A stretch of DNA of 64,000 nucleotides. Origin: Sapientia aquatica. Its GTDB lineage: Bacteria; Pseudomonadota; Gammaproteobacteria; Burkholderiales; Burkholderiaceae_D. Of this stretch, positions 26,839-36,171 are shown one piece after another. Positions within the stretch are counted from its first letter, which is position 1; each line of letters starts with the position of its first letter. The notes under the pieces are model-generated. The model saw nothing but the letters and a program-made list of their open reading frames with translations, ran no database searches and was not told the origin of the DNA. The stretch lies in the NCBI RefSeq assembly GCF_004358105.1, contig NZ_SMYL01000005.1:248001-312000 (forward strand). Reading direction: 5' to 3'. The position numbers were made by a program, and so were the translations under genes.

Positions 26839-28365
26839 TTAATTTGTGGTGTAAATAACGACCATCATGGCTACATAAAACACCAGCAGCAAGATTGAGG
26901 TGAGGGCGAAAGCATGCAGCCCGCGGCGCCGTCTGATTTGCTCAGCGGCAGTCCAATTCATCGCCACAGTACCGATGATGGGCAGTCCAGTCGCTTCGAC
27001 CAGTTCATATTGCGAGTAGAAAGCAGGTCTGATTTTGCTCAGCGCGATAGCCACTAATGCGCCCAAAACTAAGCCACCTAAAAACACGAGCGAGAACAGG
27101 CGATAACGATTTGGGCCGATTGGGGAGCTTGGCGTAGTTGGTGGATCAATCACGCGGAACGTCATCATTTGGGTGCTGGCGTTGAGGTCGCTCGATATTT
27201 TGGCTGACTCGCGGCTGGCGACGAGCTTTTCGTAGTTTTCTTTATTGATGGCGTAATCACGATTGAGCTGGGCTAACTGCGATTCAATTTCAGGCGCGGC
27301 GGTGCTCATTTCTTTGATCTTGGCATAGCGCCCGCTGAATTCGTCCACTCTGGCGCGCATCGATGCCACTTTGGATTCGGCATCGGTGAGCGACACTTTC
27401 ATTTGCTGGTACATCGGATTGTTGGACAGATTGGCGACGGTTGGTTTTCTGGTTTTTTCTTCGGACTGCTTTTTCGCTTGGAGTTGAGCAAGCAACCGTT
27501 TCGTCGCCACGATGTCAGGATGATCTTCCGTGTATTGCAAGCGCAGATTGTCTAAATTTTTGGAGACAATATTGATGCGCTCATCGAGTTCAGGAGTCAA
27601 TGCCAGAGCGGGTTGATCGCCATTAGCTTGCGGAGATTCGATGCTAGCGATTTGACGTTTGATGGCATCGCGGCCCTGGACAGCTTCGGCGTATTCGAGT
27701 TTTGCTTGGCTCAAGCTCTCAGAAATCTCATTTAACTTGCTACCAAAATCACCGCCTTCGCGTGGTAACAGGCCAATATTCTTCATTTTGAAATCTTTTA
27801 ACGCATTTTCAGCCGTGGCTAGCTTTTCTTCGTAGATTTTGATCTGGTTATTGATGAACACGATGGCCTTGGCCGAATCTTGCCGTTCATCGCCGATGCT
27901 GCCTTCGACGAAAATCGTCAGCAGTGACTGCACCACGTTTTTGGCAGTCTTAGGTGAATTGTCGGTGTAGGTAATGCTGTAGATATCGTTTTGCGTGGTG
28001 CCAGAAATTTTGATGTTGGCGATTAAGGAGTCAATCAATTTTTCCTTGTTTTTATCGCTCGACGCCAGCAAATCCATATCGACCATCCGCATAACGCGTT
28101 CAACGTTAGGGCGACTGACTAAGGTGCGGCTCATGATGGAAACTTGCTGTTCGACGTTAGGAACACTGGTCATTCCGGATAACAGCGGCTTCAAAATGCT
28201 TTGCGCGTCAACGAAGACTCGGGCCGACGATTGGTACTCATCCGGAAGCTTGAGAATAATCACAAATCCGATCGCCGACACTAACCAAGCGATATTAATT
28301 GCGTGCCAGCGATACTTCCAGGCTCCACGGAAAACAGACTGTATCTGCTTGAGCATTTCTTCCAT
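26839..28365 (-). CDS. XrtA-system polysaccharide chain-length determinant
   Basis: A 508-residue Wzz/PCP protein (TIGR03007 type). It has a transmembrane helix near residue 25, a long periplasmic coiled-coil domain, the proline-rich 'PPTTPSSPIGPNRY' before the second helix, and a further hydrophobic helix at the extreme C-terminus. AAGGGA lies 8 bases before ATG 28365. It is the first gene of the leftward 18-gene EPS run, so its promoter should lie in the 451-bp region 28366-28816. It pairs with the separate autokinase 69 bases downstream. Confidence 0.92.
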   Translation of the reverse strand: MEEMLKQIQSVFRGAWKYRWHAINIAWLVSAIGFVIILKLPDEYQSSARVFVDAQSILKPLLSGMTSVPNVEQQVSIMSRTLVSRPNVERVMRMVDMDLLASSDKNKEKLIDSLIANIKISGTTQNDIYSITYTDNSPKTAKNVVQSLLTIFVEGSIGDERQDSAKAIVFINNQIKIYEEKLATAENALKDFKMKNIGLLPREGGDFGSKLNEISESLSQAKLEYAEAVQGRDAIKRQIASIESPQANGDQPALALTPELDERINIVSKNLDNLRLQYTEDHPDIVATKRLLAQLQAKKQSEEKTRKPTVANLSNNPMYQQMKVSLTDAESKVASMRARVDEFSGRYAKIKEMSTAAPEIESQLAQLNRDYAINKENYEKLVASRESAKISSDLNASTQMMTFRVIDPPTTPSSPIGPNRYRLFSLVFLGGLVLGALVAIALSKIRPAFYSQYELVEATGLPIIGTVAMNWTAAEQIRRRRGLHAFALTSILLLVFYVAMMVVIYTTN

Positions 28366-28495
28366 CTTTTTTTCCCTTAGCGCGATTTATAGTTAATTTT
28401 TTTTGTAAAACTTTGACGATTCTACAAGTAAATTTCTAAGTAATTTAACAAAATTTTAAAAAAAAACTTGAATTTCCACATATTGCGGTATAAGT

Positions 28496-28532
28496 GTTAC
28501 ATATTTGTTACGAATGGTCGTACTTGTTACGA
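28496..28532. repeat. GTTAC direct repeats
   Basis: GTTAC occurs at 28496, 28507 and 28526. The second and third copies are extended to TTGTTACGA, 19 bases apart. The spacing near one and two helical turns suggests protein binding. No regulator is assigned. Confidence 0.4.
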
Positions 28533-28684
28533 TATTTACTTTAAATTATTACTTTTGGGCAATTGTGTGGCATTTCAGTGCAGACTAAAAAGCAACACAA
28601 TTAATCTTTAGTCATTGTTTTTTAGGCAAATAAATCAATAAAGTCGTGAAACTGTCATCGTCCGTGTTGTACTATCGCAAACAA

Positions 28685-28725
28685 CGTAAATTGTAAATTT
28701 TAAGAAGTGTTATTTACAATTTACG
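28685..28725. repeat. Perfect 14-bp inverted repeat, candidate operator
   Basis: Arms 28685-28698 and 28712-28725 are exact reverse complements, with a 13-base spacer. It lies 92 bases upstream of the export gene start. It is not followed by a T-run, so an operator or RNA leader hairpin is more likely than a terminator. Confidence 0.7.
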
Positions 28726-28816
28726 GTCTGACGGGCCCGTTTTTCGATTCATTCAAACCGTTTTTAGGACGTCAGTGTGTTCCTAAAAGCATCGCTAACT
28801 CGTATAGGGAATCTAA

Positions 28817-29452
28817 GTGAAAAAATCAATTTCAAACAAAATGCGTTACTGCTTTCTGCTCTTGGCAACCAGTTGCCTGACCGTGCTCAGCGGCTGTGCA
28901 ACCACCGATGCTGCTACACAAGCCGCTGGTGCTGCACCGGTTGCCACAACCGATTATTTGATCGGTGCTGGCGACACACTTAATGTGATCGTATGGCGCA
29001 ATCCAGAGGTATCGATGCTCGTGACTGTGCGCCCAGATGGAAAAATCTCCACACCATTGGTGGAAGATTTGGTCGCTGACGGCAAATCACCTTCGGTGCT
29101 GGCGCGCGAAATTGAAACCAGATTATCCAAATTTATCCAAGCGCCGGTCGTTACCGTCGTGGTCACGTCCTTTTCTGGCCCGTATCAAGAGCAAGTGCGC
29201 GTCATTGGTCAAGCCGCCAAACCTTCGGCTCTGGCGTATCGCCAAGGCATGACGTTGATGGATGTCATTATTGCGGTGGGTGGCATGACCGATTTCGCTG
29301 CGGGTAACAAAGCCAACATCATTCGTGAAGTCAACGGTCAACAAGTCAAAATCAACGTTCGCTTGAACTCCTTACTCAAAGAAGGCGACATCACGGCCAA
29401 TATCCCAGTAAAACCTGGCGATATTTTGGTTATCCCGCAAAGTTTGTTCTGA
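28817..29452 (+). CDS. XrtA-associated polysaccharide export lipoprotein
   Basis: A 211-residue Wza-like export protein (TIGR03027 type). It starts at GTG 28817 with AGGGA 7 bases upstream. The signal peptide ends in the lipobox 'LSGC', so it is a lipoprotein. Then comes a Poly_export domain ('YLIGAGDTLNVIVWRNPEVS', 'VRPDGKISTPLV') and an SLBB-type repeat ('VRVIGQAAKPSALAYRQGMTLMDVI'). It lacks the extra C-terminal helix that spans the outer membrane in Wza, as is usual for the short exosortase-linked form. It is divergent from the chain-length gene and probably shares control with it. Confidence 0.93.
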   Translation: MKKSISNKMRYCFLLLATSCLTVLSGCATTDAATQAAGAAPVATTDYLIGAGDTLNVIVWRNPEVSMLVTVRPDGKISTPLVEDLVADGKSPSVLAREIETRLSKFIQAPVVTVVVTSFSGPYQEQVRVIGQAAKPSALAYRQGMTLMDVIIAVGGMTDFAAGNKANIIREVNGQQVKINVRLNSLLKEGDITANIPVKPGDILVIPQSLF

Positions 29453-29533
29453 TCTTAAGTGTGGTTTGAAAGCGCTTGGTACTCGTTGTGCAGTTTAGCG
29501 CTTTGCTTCGAACGAACGCTCGTTTGACTTGAT

Positions 29534-29580
29534 GGAATCTTAAAAAGCAATGAAGCTAGTCGCTTTTTAAGATTCCTTTT
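29534..29580 (+). terminator. Rho-independent terminator after export gene
   Basis: A perfect 15-bp stem (29534-29548 with 29562-29576) and a 13-base loop, followed by TTTT. It lies between the convergent export gene and prsT and can also stop leftward transcription in part, though no T-run is seen on that strand. Confidence 0.75.
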
Positions 29581-29653
29581 CATTTCCGCCGTGTTGGCAT
29601 GCGCGGTCAATCCCCTGAACCTATCCCACGCTTCAAAATTACCTCTTTCGCCA

Positions 29654-32368
29654 TTACTTAACGGCCGATTGACCAGTGCCGGCTTTGCCCATGACACTGA
29701 CCAAATGCGCGTGAATCTCGGCGTCGGCTGGTTTGAGCTTGTCGGCTTTTTGCAGCAGCGGCAGGGCTTTTTGATATTCGCCTTGTTCTGCCAAAATCCA
29801 GCCGTAGGTATCTAAGATTTGCGGTGATTCTCCAGCGATTTGGTAGGCTTTTTCTGCATAACCTTTAGCGGCTGGATTTTTGTCTTGCGAGTAGGCCCAC
29901 GCCAAATTATTGAGCACGATAGGGTTCGCTGGCTCGGTTTTTAAAATGGTCAAGAACTGCCCAATAGCCTGTGATCTCGCTTGTGGTTGCGCTAACAAAT
30001 ATTCGGCATAGTAGATGCGCGTGCCAGTGTCATCGGGATGTTTGGCTAACCAGTTGTTTAACCGCTCGTTGGCTTCTTTTTCTTTTTTGTCCTTAATTAA
30101 CGTCGCGTGTATCCGTTTAATTACGACGCCGATTTCTTGTAGACGGAAGGCCGCATCATAGGCTTTCACTGCCAGATCAAGCTTGCCTTGACGCGCTAAC
30201 ACATCGCCTTCCAACAAAAGGCCCTGACCATTTTTAGGGTCATGAATTTGCAATTGTTTGGCCACTTGTAAAGCATCGGTAAAATTCGATTTCTTTGATT
30301 CCAGATCAGCCAGCGCAATTGCCGCTTTGGCATAGGTTGGCGCAATGATTAAGGTTTTTTTCAATGCGTCAACGGCGCTGTCATTATCGTTGGCACTCAA
30401 ATAGGTCAGCGCAAGTTGGAATTGCTCATCCGGCGATTCAGGGTGCAAGGCCGCTAACTTGGCGTAACTGTCGATAGCGCCCGGCCAGTCCTTAACTGCT
30501 TGCTGCGTGCGTGCAAGTAACTGTAAAAAATCAACATTATCTGGCAAGCTGTTGTGTGCATTTTTCGCTAATGTCAGCGCCTTAGGAGCTTCATTCGATT
30601 TGAAATAGAAGGCGATCAAATTTTGCGCGGTAACGGCGTTTTCTGGATGATCACTGTAGGCTTGTTGCAGCCATTTTTCGGTGTCTTTTTTATTGCCTTG
30701 AATCTCGGCTAAATTAGCCAAGGCAAGTTCGGCTTCCAGGTTCTTCTTGTCGTCCTTGAGCAAGGCCATGTAGCGATCTCTAGCTTGGTCAAACTTTTTA
30801 TCTTGAATATCCAAGTGAGCTAAATTGGAAATAGCAGGGAAGTAGTTTGCTTGTAATTTCAGCGCTTCATTAAAACTCGCTTTGGCACTCGCTACGTCAT
30901 TCTTCTTGAGATAAATATAGCCCTTTAAATTGTGCAGCAATGGATTTGGCGCTTGTTGCTTTTCAATGGACTGCAGCGTGGACAAGGCTTGATCGTATTG
31001 ATTGTTATTGGCGTAAGTCATCGCCAAAATAACGCCAGACTTCAACGAAGTAGTTTTGTCGCCTTGGCTAATTGCTTTTTCAAGTTCAGAAATTGCAGCG
31101 CCGGTATTACCCATGTTTAATTTGCTGATCGCCATTTGGGTCAGGTAAGCCGAGTTTTGCGGAGTTGCTGCCGCCGCGCTTTCAAAATACGAATTAGCCT
31201 TATTAAATTCTTTTGCTGCCAAGGCTGCTTCGCCCGCCAAACCTAATAATTGGGCATCTTTTACTTTGCCCGTGCTGAGTATTTTCTCGACGGATTCCAA
31301 CGCTAATTTCGGCTTACCATTTTTGAGTTGCGACTGCGCCAGTAATTTTTGTGCGTACAAGTTGTCTGGCACTTCTTGCAAATATTTGGTTAGGATTACT
31401 TCCGATTGCTTGGTTGAACCGAGCGCGAAATTTGCCACGCCTGACAATAAAACGGCAGGTAAATAATTCGGCGCGTTTTTCAGAATCGGAGCTAGTGCCG
31501 TTAATGCCTCTTGGTTTTTTTCTTGGCTCATGTAGAGCACTGCTTGAGCAAAAATCGCGTTCAGGTTTTGTGGGCGTAGATCTGTGGCAGCTTTAATATC
31601 TGCCTGCGCTTCGGTGAATTTTTTTAGTTTGATTTCCAGATTGGCTTTTTCCAGATGGGCTGCAATATCGGCTGGATGGAGCTGCAAGGCGGTATCAAAC
31701 GCCGTCATCGCGCCAGTCGTATCCGATTGCGCCGCTGCCAATTGGCCCTTGAATAACCAGACTTTGTGATCTTTTGGATTGGCGCTCGTGGCTTGGTTGA
31801 CATAATCCTTAGCGGTGGTTAAGTCGTTATCCGCTAAAGACAATCGAGCTAGGCCGATCAAGGCAGCAGAATTATTTGGCTCACTTTTTAGCGCCTGATC
31901 GAATGCGATCTTTGCTTGATCTTTGTCGCGCAAACCTAAAAAGGCATCACCGCGCATGGCGAGAATCTCAGCCGAAACCGGTGCGCCATTGGCTTCGGTT
32001 TCTTCGATTAATTTTTTAAATTTGCCTTCTAGGAGCAACGATTTAGCCAGTTTGGTTTGGATTTGCTCTTTTGACGCGCCGGCACTTAGCGCTTTTCTAA
32101 ATTCGTTCTCCGCCGACGTACCATCTTCGGTTTCTAAATAAATATTGCCCATCAAAATACGCGCTTCTTTGTGCTGAGGATCTTTTTGTAACGCGTTTTT
32201 GAGTTGGATTAAGGCCGATTTATCGTCGCCTTTGGCGATGTAGCTCTTAGCTTCTTCAACGAATTTATCCGCCGAATAAAAGCGGGTGCAGGCAATTAAG
32301 CCCGTGCATAGCATTAATGCCGTCAACGTTAATTTGACGCGGCCTTGGTTTGTTTTATTCGGAGCCAT
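29654..32368 (-). CDS. prsT: PEP-CTERM system TPR-repeat lipoprotein PrsT
   Basis: A 904-residue lipoprotein. The signal peptide ends in the lipobox 'LIAC'. The rest is a superhelix of about 20 TPR repeats (for example 'GDDKSALIQLKNALQKDP', 'LVLNNLAWAYSQ'-like unit 'NPIVLNNLAWAYSQDKNPAA'). Length and order match TIGR02917 of exosortase A systems. In many genomes it lies by prsK/prsR, the sensor kinase and sigma-54 activator; neither is here. Probably a scaffold for EPS or PEP-CTERM export. It lies 54 bases downstream of the acyltransferase gene and may be cotranscribed with it. Confidence 0.93.
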   Translation of the reverse strand: MAPNKTNQGRVKLTLTALMLCTGLIACTRFYSADKFVEEAKSYIAKGDDKSALIQLKNALQKDPQHKEARILMGNIYLETEDGTSAENEFRKALSAGASKEQIQTKLAKSLLLEGKFKKLIEETEANGAPVSAEILAMRGDAFLGLRDKDQAKIAFDQALKSEPNNSAALIGLARLSLADNDLTTAKDYVNQATSANPKDHKVWLFKGQLAAAQSDTTGAMTAFDTALQLHPADIAAHLEKANLEIKLKKFTEAQADIKAATDLRPQNLNAIFAQAVLYMSQEKNQEALTALAPILKNAPNYLPAVLLSGVANFALGSTKQSEVILTKYLQEVPDNLYAQKLLAQSQLKNGKPKLALESVEKILSTGKVKDAQLLGLAGEAALAAKEFNKANSYFESAAAATPQNSAYLTQMAISKLNMGNTGAAISELEKAISQGDKTTSLKSGVILAMTYANNNQYDQALSTLQSIEKQQAPNPLLHNLKGYIYLKKNDVASAKASFNEALKLQANYFPAISNLAHLDIQDKKFDQARDRYMALLKDDKKNLEAELALANLAEIQGNKKDTEKWLQQAYSDHPENAVTAQNLIAFYFKSNEAPKALTLAKNAHNSLPDNVDFLQLLARTQQAVKDWPGAIDSYAKLAALHPESPDEQFQLALTYLSANDNDSAVDALKKTLIIAPTYAKAAIALADLESKKSNFTDALQVAKQLQIHDPKNGQGLLLEGDVLARQGKLDLAVKAYDAAFRLQEIGVVIKRIHATLIKDKKEKEANERLNNWLAKHPDDTGTRIYYAEYLLAQPQARSQAIGQFLTILKTEPANPIVLNNLAWAYSQDKNPAAKGYAEKAYQIAGESPQILDTYGWILAEQGEYQKALPLLQKADKLKPADAEIHAHLVSVMGKAGTGQSAVK

Positions 32369-32422
32369 ATTTTTTCCCTGTTCGGTAAGCGTAATCGGAT
32401 AAAGAAGTACTGATTCGTAACA

Positions 32423-33568
32423 CTAGGTACTGCGAGTTGTGATGCGTTTTGATTGTCTAATTATTCGTTTTGCGTAGTCGGCTGACTTCTCAATCAGGTA
32501 CGCCGAGCGGCCTTTCCACGTCTGGGTGTTGTAAGCAACAATGCCCCAATACTCTCTGCGGTCCGACATCCAATCTTGTTTGTAGCGTTCGTCGCCGTTG
32601 AGAAAATCGACTTCGCTGACCCGATCATTGTCGATGACATGGGCGAATAAATGCGCCGTGAGAATCGAGCCGATGGAAAAGTGAGCAAATTGTTCGTCAT
32701 AAGCGAGCTTATAAATCGATGCTTTGTTTTGATGCACCAACCAAATTTGCGCCGCCGCTGGCTGCCCGTCTATGGTGGCAATTCCTAGCCTCAACCAACC
32801 TTGTTTAGCGCTTTGTGCAATCCATCCCGGTACAAATTCAGGAAACGGTTCTGGCTGCTTCCAACTCTTGCGATAAATCTGTTGGTAGCTCTCAATCAGC
32901 GCGGCTACGTCGTCCGGTTTTTTAGCTATCACTAGTTGCAGCCGATCTGACTTGCGTAGTGCTTCTGATTTGCGTTTGACGGTGTTCTTAAGCTGTGACG
33001 GCAGACTACTAAAGTATTCTTGATACGAGCGGTTGTTGACTTTTAAAAACCAGTTTCCAGCACAAAAATAACTCGTTGTTGGCATGCCCGCATGAGCGAA
33101 CGCTTTGAGCAACATTGCGTAATGTTCCGATTCCTTTTCTAGCGGATGCAAATCAATGACGTCCCAACGTGGCTTGGCGCTGGCCATTGCCTGAATCAAT
33201 ACATCGAGTTGCAACTGCGCGGTCTGGGCATGGTGGGCACTGAGCACTGGGCCAAACAAGGCGGAATAAAAATTGGCAGCAGCCGTTAATACTTTTGGTC
33301 GCAGTGCGGCAAACGGGGAAGGGCGATGCCACATCGGAAGCGCTGCCAAAGCGGCTTCCTCGAATTCAAGGCCATAAATATGCTGCTCAACTGCCGCATC
33401 CAAACCTGCTTGATGCAAATGCGTAAACCACGGCTGACTTAAGAAAAAACTGCGCTGCTGACCTGACTCTTGAAATAATGTGGCGTAGCCTGAGGGCAGT
33501 TTATCGAAACTGGAATAAACGCGAACCAAGGCTTTGGAATTGATCGAGTCAGCGCCAGCTAAGCCCAT
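32423..33568 (-). CDS. FemAB/GNAT-like acyltransferase
   Basis: A 381-residue PF13480-type protein. Seen: 'RSFFLSQPWFTHLHQAGL', 'LPSQLKNTVKRKSEALRKS', 'AQIWLVHQNKASIYKLAYDEQFA', 'SIGSILTAHLFAHVIDNDRV' and 'DFLNGDERYKQDWMSDRREYW', the standard CelD/BcsL landmarks. It overlaps the epimerase stop by one base. It is the fourth FemAB-like protein of the EPS region and is not close to the pair at 5142/7161. It may acylate or aminoacylate the uronic sugar made by the two genes upstream; this is inference. Confidence 0.8.
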   Translation of the reverse strand: MGLAGADSINSKALVRVYSSFDKLPSGYATLFQESGQQRSFFLSQPWFTHLHQAGLDAAVEQHIYGLEFEEAALAALPMWHRPSPFAALRPKVLTAAANFYSALFGPVLSAHHAQTAQLQLDVLIQAMASAKPRWDVIDLHPLEKESEHYAMLLKAFAHAGMPTTSYFCAGNWFLKVNNRSYQEYFSSLPSQLKNTVKRKSEALRKSDRLQLVIAKKPDDVAALIESYQQIYRKSWKQPEPFPEFVPGWIAQSAKQGWLRLGIATIDGQPAAAQIWLVHQNKASIYKLAYDEQFAHFSIGSILTAHLFAHVIDNDRVSEVDFLNGDERYKQDWMSDRREYWGIVAYNTQTWKGRSAYLIEKSADYAKRIIRQSKRITTRST

Positions 33569-34596
33569 TATGTTAAGTCTTGCTTGTACCAGTTAATCGC
33601 TTTTTGCAAACCCTGATCGACTTTGTACTGCGGCGCATACGCCAGCAGTGTTTGAGCCTTGGAAATATCGGCTTGCGAGTGCGGGATATCGCCGGTGCGG
33701 AAGGGCAAAAAAGTCGGTTGATGCTGTTGCAAGTGCGGATAGTCATTGACCAAGACATCGCGGATCATTTTGTACAAATCGAGCAAACTGGTTCGGTCGC
33801 TGAGCGCCACATTAAAGATTTGATTATCGGCGTGCTCATTGGTGGACAATGCTGCCAACACATTGGCCTGAATGACATTCTCAACGTAGCAAAAGTCACG
33901 CGTGATCGAACCGTCGCCGTTGATTTTGAGTTCTTGATTGCGGATTAACGCGGCAATCCAAATGGGGATCACTGCGGCATACGCGCCGTTAGGATCTTGG
34001 CGCGGGCCAAATACGTTGAAATAGCGCAGACCAATCGACGACAAACCGTAGCAGCGGTGGAATACGTCGGCATACAATTCATTGACATACTTAGTGACCG
34101 CGTAAGGGGAGAGCGGTTTACCGATCACCGATTCGACCTTAGGCAAATCGGGATGATCGCCATAGGTTGAGCTAGAGGCGGCGTACACAAAGCGACGCAC
34201 CTTTTGATCGCGCGCAGCGACGAGCATATTGAGGTAGCCGGTGACGTTATTGGCATTACTCAATAAGGGATCTTCAATGGAGCGCGGTACCGAGCCGATA
34301 GCAGCGTGGTGCAAGACATAATCGGCGCCTTTGCATACTTGTTGACAGGTGTCCAAATCGCGAATGTCACCTTGGACAAAGCTGAAGTTAGCCCATTTTT
34401 GCGAGCCGACGATTTCTCGCACTTGATCTAAGTTGTGTTGATAGCCGGTCGAAAAATTATCAAGGCCAACGACTTTTTGATTGTGCTTAAGTAAAAATTC
34501 CAGCAGATTGGAGCCGATAAAACCCGCCACACCGGTAATGACCCAGTTGGATTGTTGTTCGTTGAGTTGCAACTGCAGTTCGCTAAAGTTTTTCAT
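33568..34596 (-). CDS. tviC: UDP-GlcNAc/GlcNAcA C4-epimerase (WbpP/TviC-like)
   Basis: A 342-residue extended SDR epimerase. Seen: '[17 protein letters not shown]' (NAD-binding GxxGxxG), '[13 protein letters not shown]', '[11 protein letters not shown]', catalytic '[13 protein letters not shown]' and 'YAVTKYVNE' (Tyr-x3-Lys), '[21 protein letters not shown]'. These are close to WbpP of Pseudomonas and TviC (VipB) of the Vi antigen locus. It interconverts UDP-GlcNAc/GalNAc or their uronic acids. Paired with the dehydrogenase upstream (29-base gap), it indicates a GalNAcA residue in the polymer. Confidence 0.9.
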   Translation of the reverse strand: MKNFSELQLQLNEQQSNWVITGVAGFIGSNLLEFLLKHNQKVVGLDNFSTGYQHNLDQVREIVGSQKWANFSFVQGDIRDLDTCQQVCKGADYVLHHAAIGSVPRSIEDPLLSNANNVTGYLNMLVAARDQKVRRFVYAASSSTYGDHPDLPKVESVIGKPLSPYAVTKYVNELYADVFHRCYGLSSIGLRYFNVFGPRQDPNGAYAAVIPIWIAALIRNQELKINGDGSITRDFCYVENVIQANVLAALSTNEHADNQIFNVALSDRTSLLDLYKMIRDVLVNDYPHLQQHQPTFLPFRTGDIPHSQADISKAQTLLAYAPQYKVDQGLQKAINWYKQDLT

Positions 34597-34625
34597 GTGT
34601 GCTCTTGGTTATTCTTGGTGGAAGT

Positions 34626-35909
34626 TTACAGACGCCAAAGTTGGAAACCAGCTGCGGTTAATTCATCGGGGTTGTACTGGGATTTGATATCGATAAAGCA
34701 GGCGTTAGGTAACGATTTGGATTGGTAGTCCGACAGTGGACGCGCGATCAATTCTTTATGTGACACGGCGGCGATCGTGACTTGCGCCTTTGGTAATTCT
34801 TCCCAACTATCTAATTTAAAGCCGTATTCGTGCTGGGTTTCGTCGGCGTCGGCCAACGGGTCGTGAATGTGCACATCAAGGCCAAAAGACTGCAATTCGG
34901 TAATCATGTCTGCCACTTTGGAATTGCGAATATCGGGGCAATTTTCTTTAAAAGTAATTCCCATGACGTTGACCACGCAGCCTTTGACGTGATGATTGGC
35001 GCGGATGATTTCTTTGACGGTTTTCTCCGCAATGAATTTGGCCATGCCATCGTTAATGCGGCGACCGGCCAAAATGACTTGCGGGTGATAACCGATCATT
35101 TCGGCTTTGTGGGTTAGGTAATACGGATCAACGCCGATGCAGTGGCCGCCGACTAAACCGGGGCGGAAGTTGAGAAAGTTCCACTTGGTGCCAGCGGCTT
35201 TGAGTACTTCCAAGGTATCGATGCCGATCATGTCGAAGATGATGGCTAATTCATTCATCAACGCGATGTTTAAATCACGCTGGGTGTTTTCGATCACTTT
35301 GGCGGCTTCCGCGACTTTGATGCTGGAGGCGCGATAGACGCCTTTGGTGACGATGGTTTCGTACAGTTTGGCGATTTGGTCTAAGGTTTGAGCATCGTCG
35401 CCCGAGACCACTTTAAGAATTGTCGTCAAAGTATGTTCTTTGTCACCCGGATTAATACGCTCGGGAGAAAAGCCCACATGGAAGTCTTGCTTCCATTTGT
35501 AGCCAGATAATTTTTCTAAAACCGGAATGCAGACTTCTTCGGTCGCGCCGGGATAGACAGTGGATTCGTACACCACAATCGCCCCGCGCTTCATCGCTTT
35601 GCCGACGGTTTCACTGGCGCTGATGAGCGGTTTGAAATCGGGGTTGTGGGCAATATCGACCGGCGTGGGGACGGCGACAATGATGAAATCGGCTTGCGCC
35701 AAAATGTGTGGGTCGGTGCTGGTGGTCAGATGGATGGCGCTACGCAGTTCTTCGCCAGAAATCTCGCCAGTCGGGTCGATAAAATCTTGGTAACTCGCGA
35801 CTTTTTTCTTGGAAACATCAAATCCTACGGTGCGGACTTTTTTGCCAAATTCGACTGCCAAAGGCAGTCCGACGTAACCTAAACCAACGATACCTACAGT
35901 AATATCCAT
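34626..35909 (-). CDS. tviB: UDP-N-acetyl-D-hexosamine 6-dehydrogenase (WbpO/TviB-like)
   Basis: A 427-residue nucleotide-sugar dehydrogenase. N-terminal Rossmann domain 'GIVGLGYVGLPLAVEFGK'; middle 'VYESTVYPGATEE'; catalytic-Cys region 'GLVGGHCIGVDPYYLTHKAE'; C-terminal 'VMGITFKENCPDIRNSK'. These fit WbpO/TviB, which oxidise UDP-GlcNAc or UDP-GalNAc to the uronic acid, rather than UDP-glucose dehydrogenase. It is first in a leftward operon with the epimerase and an acyltransferase. Confidence 0.92.
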   Translation of the reverse strand: MDITVGIVGLGYVGLPLAVEFGKKVRTVGFDVSKKKVASYQDFIDPTGEISGEELRSAIHLTTSTDPHILAQADFIIVAVPTPVDIAHNPDFKPLISASETVGKAMKRGAIVVYESTVYPGATEEVCIPVLEKLSGYKWKQDFHVGFSPERINPGDKEHTLTTILKVVSGDDAQTLDQIAKLYETIVTKGVYRASSIKVAEAAKVIENTQRDLNIALMNELAIIFDMIGIDTLEVLKAAGTKWNFLNFRPGLVGGHCIGVDPYYLTHKAEMIGYHPQVILAGRRINDGMAKFIAEKTVKEIIRANHHVKGCVVNVMGITFKENCPDIRNSKVADMITELQSFGLDVHIHDPLADADETQHEYGFKLDSWEELPKAQVTIAAVSHKELIARPLSDYQSKSLPNACFIDIKSQYNPDELTAAGFQLWRL

Positions 35910-36042
35910 CGCGTTGTTGACCCTAGTTAATGTTGATTGTAAGTAAATTGATTGCTTTTATACCACATCGAATTGATTGTGTGCATTATTCCAAATGGTT
36001 AAGTTATTGAAATGTGAATAAACAATAATTTAATGTTAATAA

Positions 36043-36069
36043 TTGACAACACATCTAGCTAAATTTAAT
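36043..36069 (+). promoter_or_regulatory. Possible sigma-70 promoter of polymerase gene
   Basis: TTGACA (36043-36048) and TTTAAT (36064-36069) with a 15-base spacer, shorter than the ideal 17. A predicted leader of about 95 bases contains a 7-bp hairpin GCTTTAT/ATAAAGC (36075-36081/36091-36097). The 262-bp gap 35910-36171 to tviB holds no gene. Confidence 0.35.
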
Positions 36070-36171
36070 TCGCTGCTTTATTTATTTTTTATAAAGCGTG
36101 GCGATATAGTTGTTACAAAGTATTATTTCCACCTTCAAGACAGTTCCGCAGCCAGAGGCAGGTATCCGTTA

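Larger units (their letters stand above)
28366..28816. promoter_or_regulatory. Divergent control region of the EPS operons
   Basis: A 451-bp gene-free, A+T-rich region between the leftward chain-length gene and the rightward export gene. It contains three GTTAC motifs (starting 28496, 28507, 28526), the last two within TTGTTACGA repeats 19 bases apart, and a perfect 14-bp inverted repeat at 28685-28725. No clean -35/-10 or sigma-54 element could be fixed. A TGGCA...TGC sequence near 28570 has the wrong spacing. Confidence 0.55.

Noticed and set aside
28567-28582. Possible sigma-54 promoter (TGGCATT...TGCA) for the export gene
   Set aside because: The GG-GC spacing is nine rather than ten and the -12 box lacks TTGC; not convincing.
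36043-36171. TTG start for the polymerase
   Set aside because: The TTG is part of TTGACA, a likely -35 box, and the extra residues do not resemble the family.
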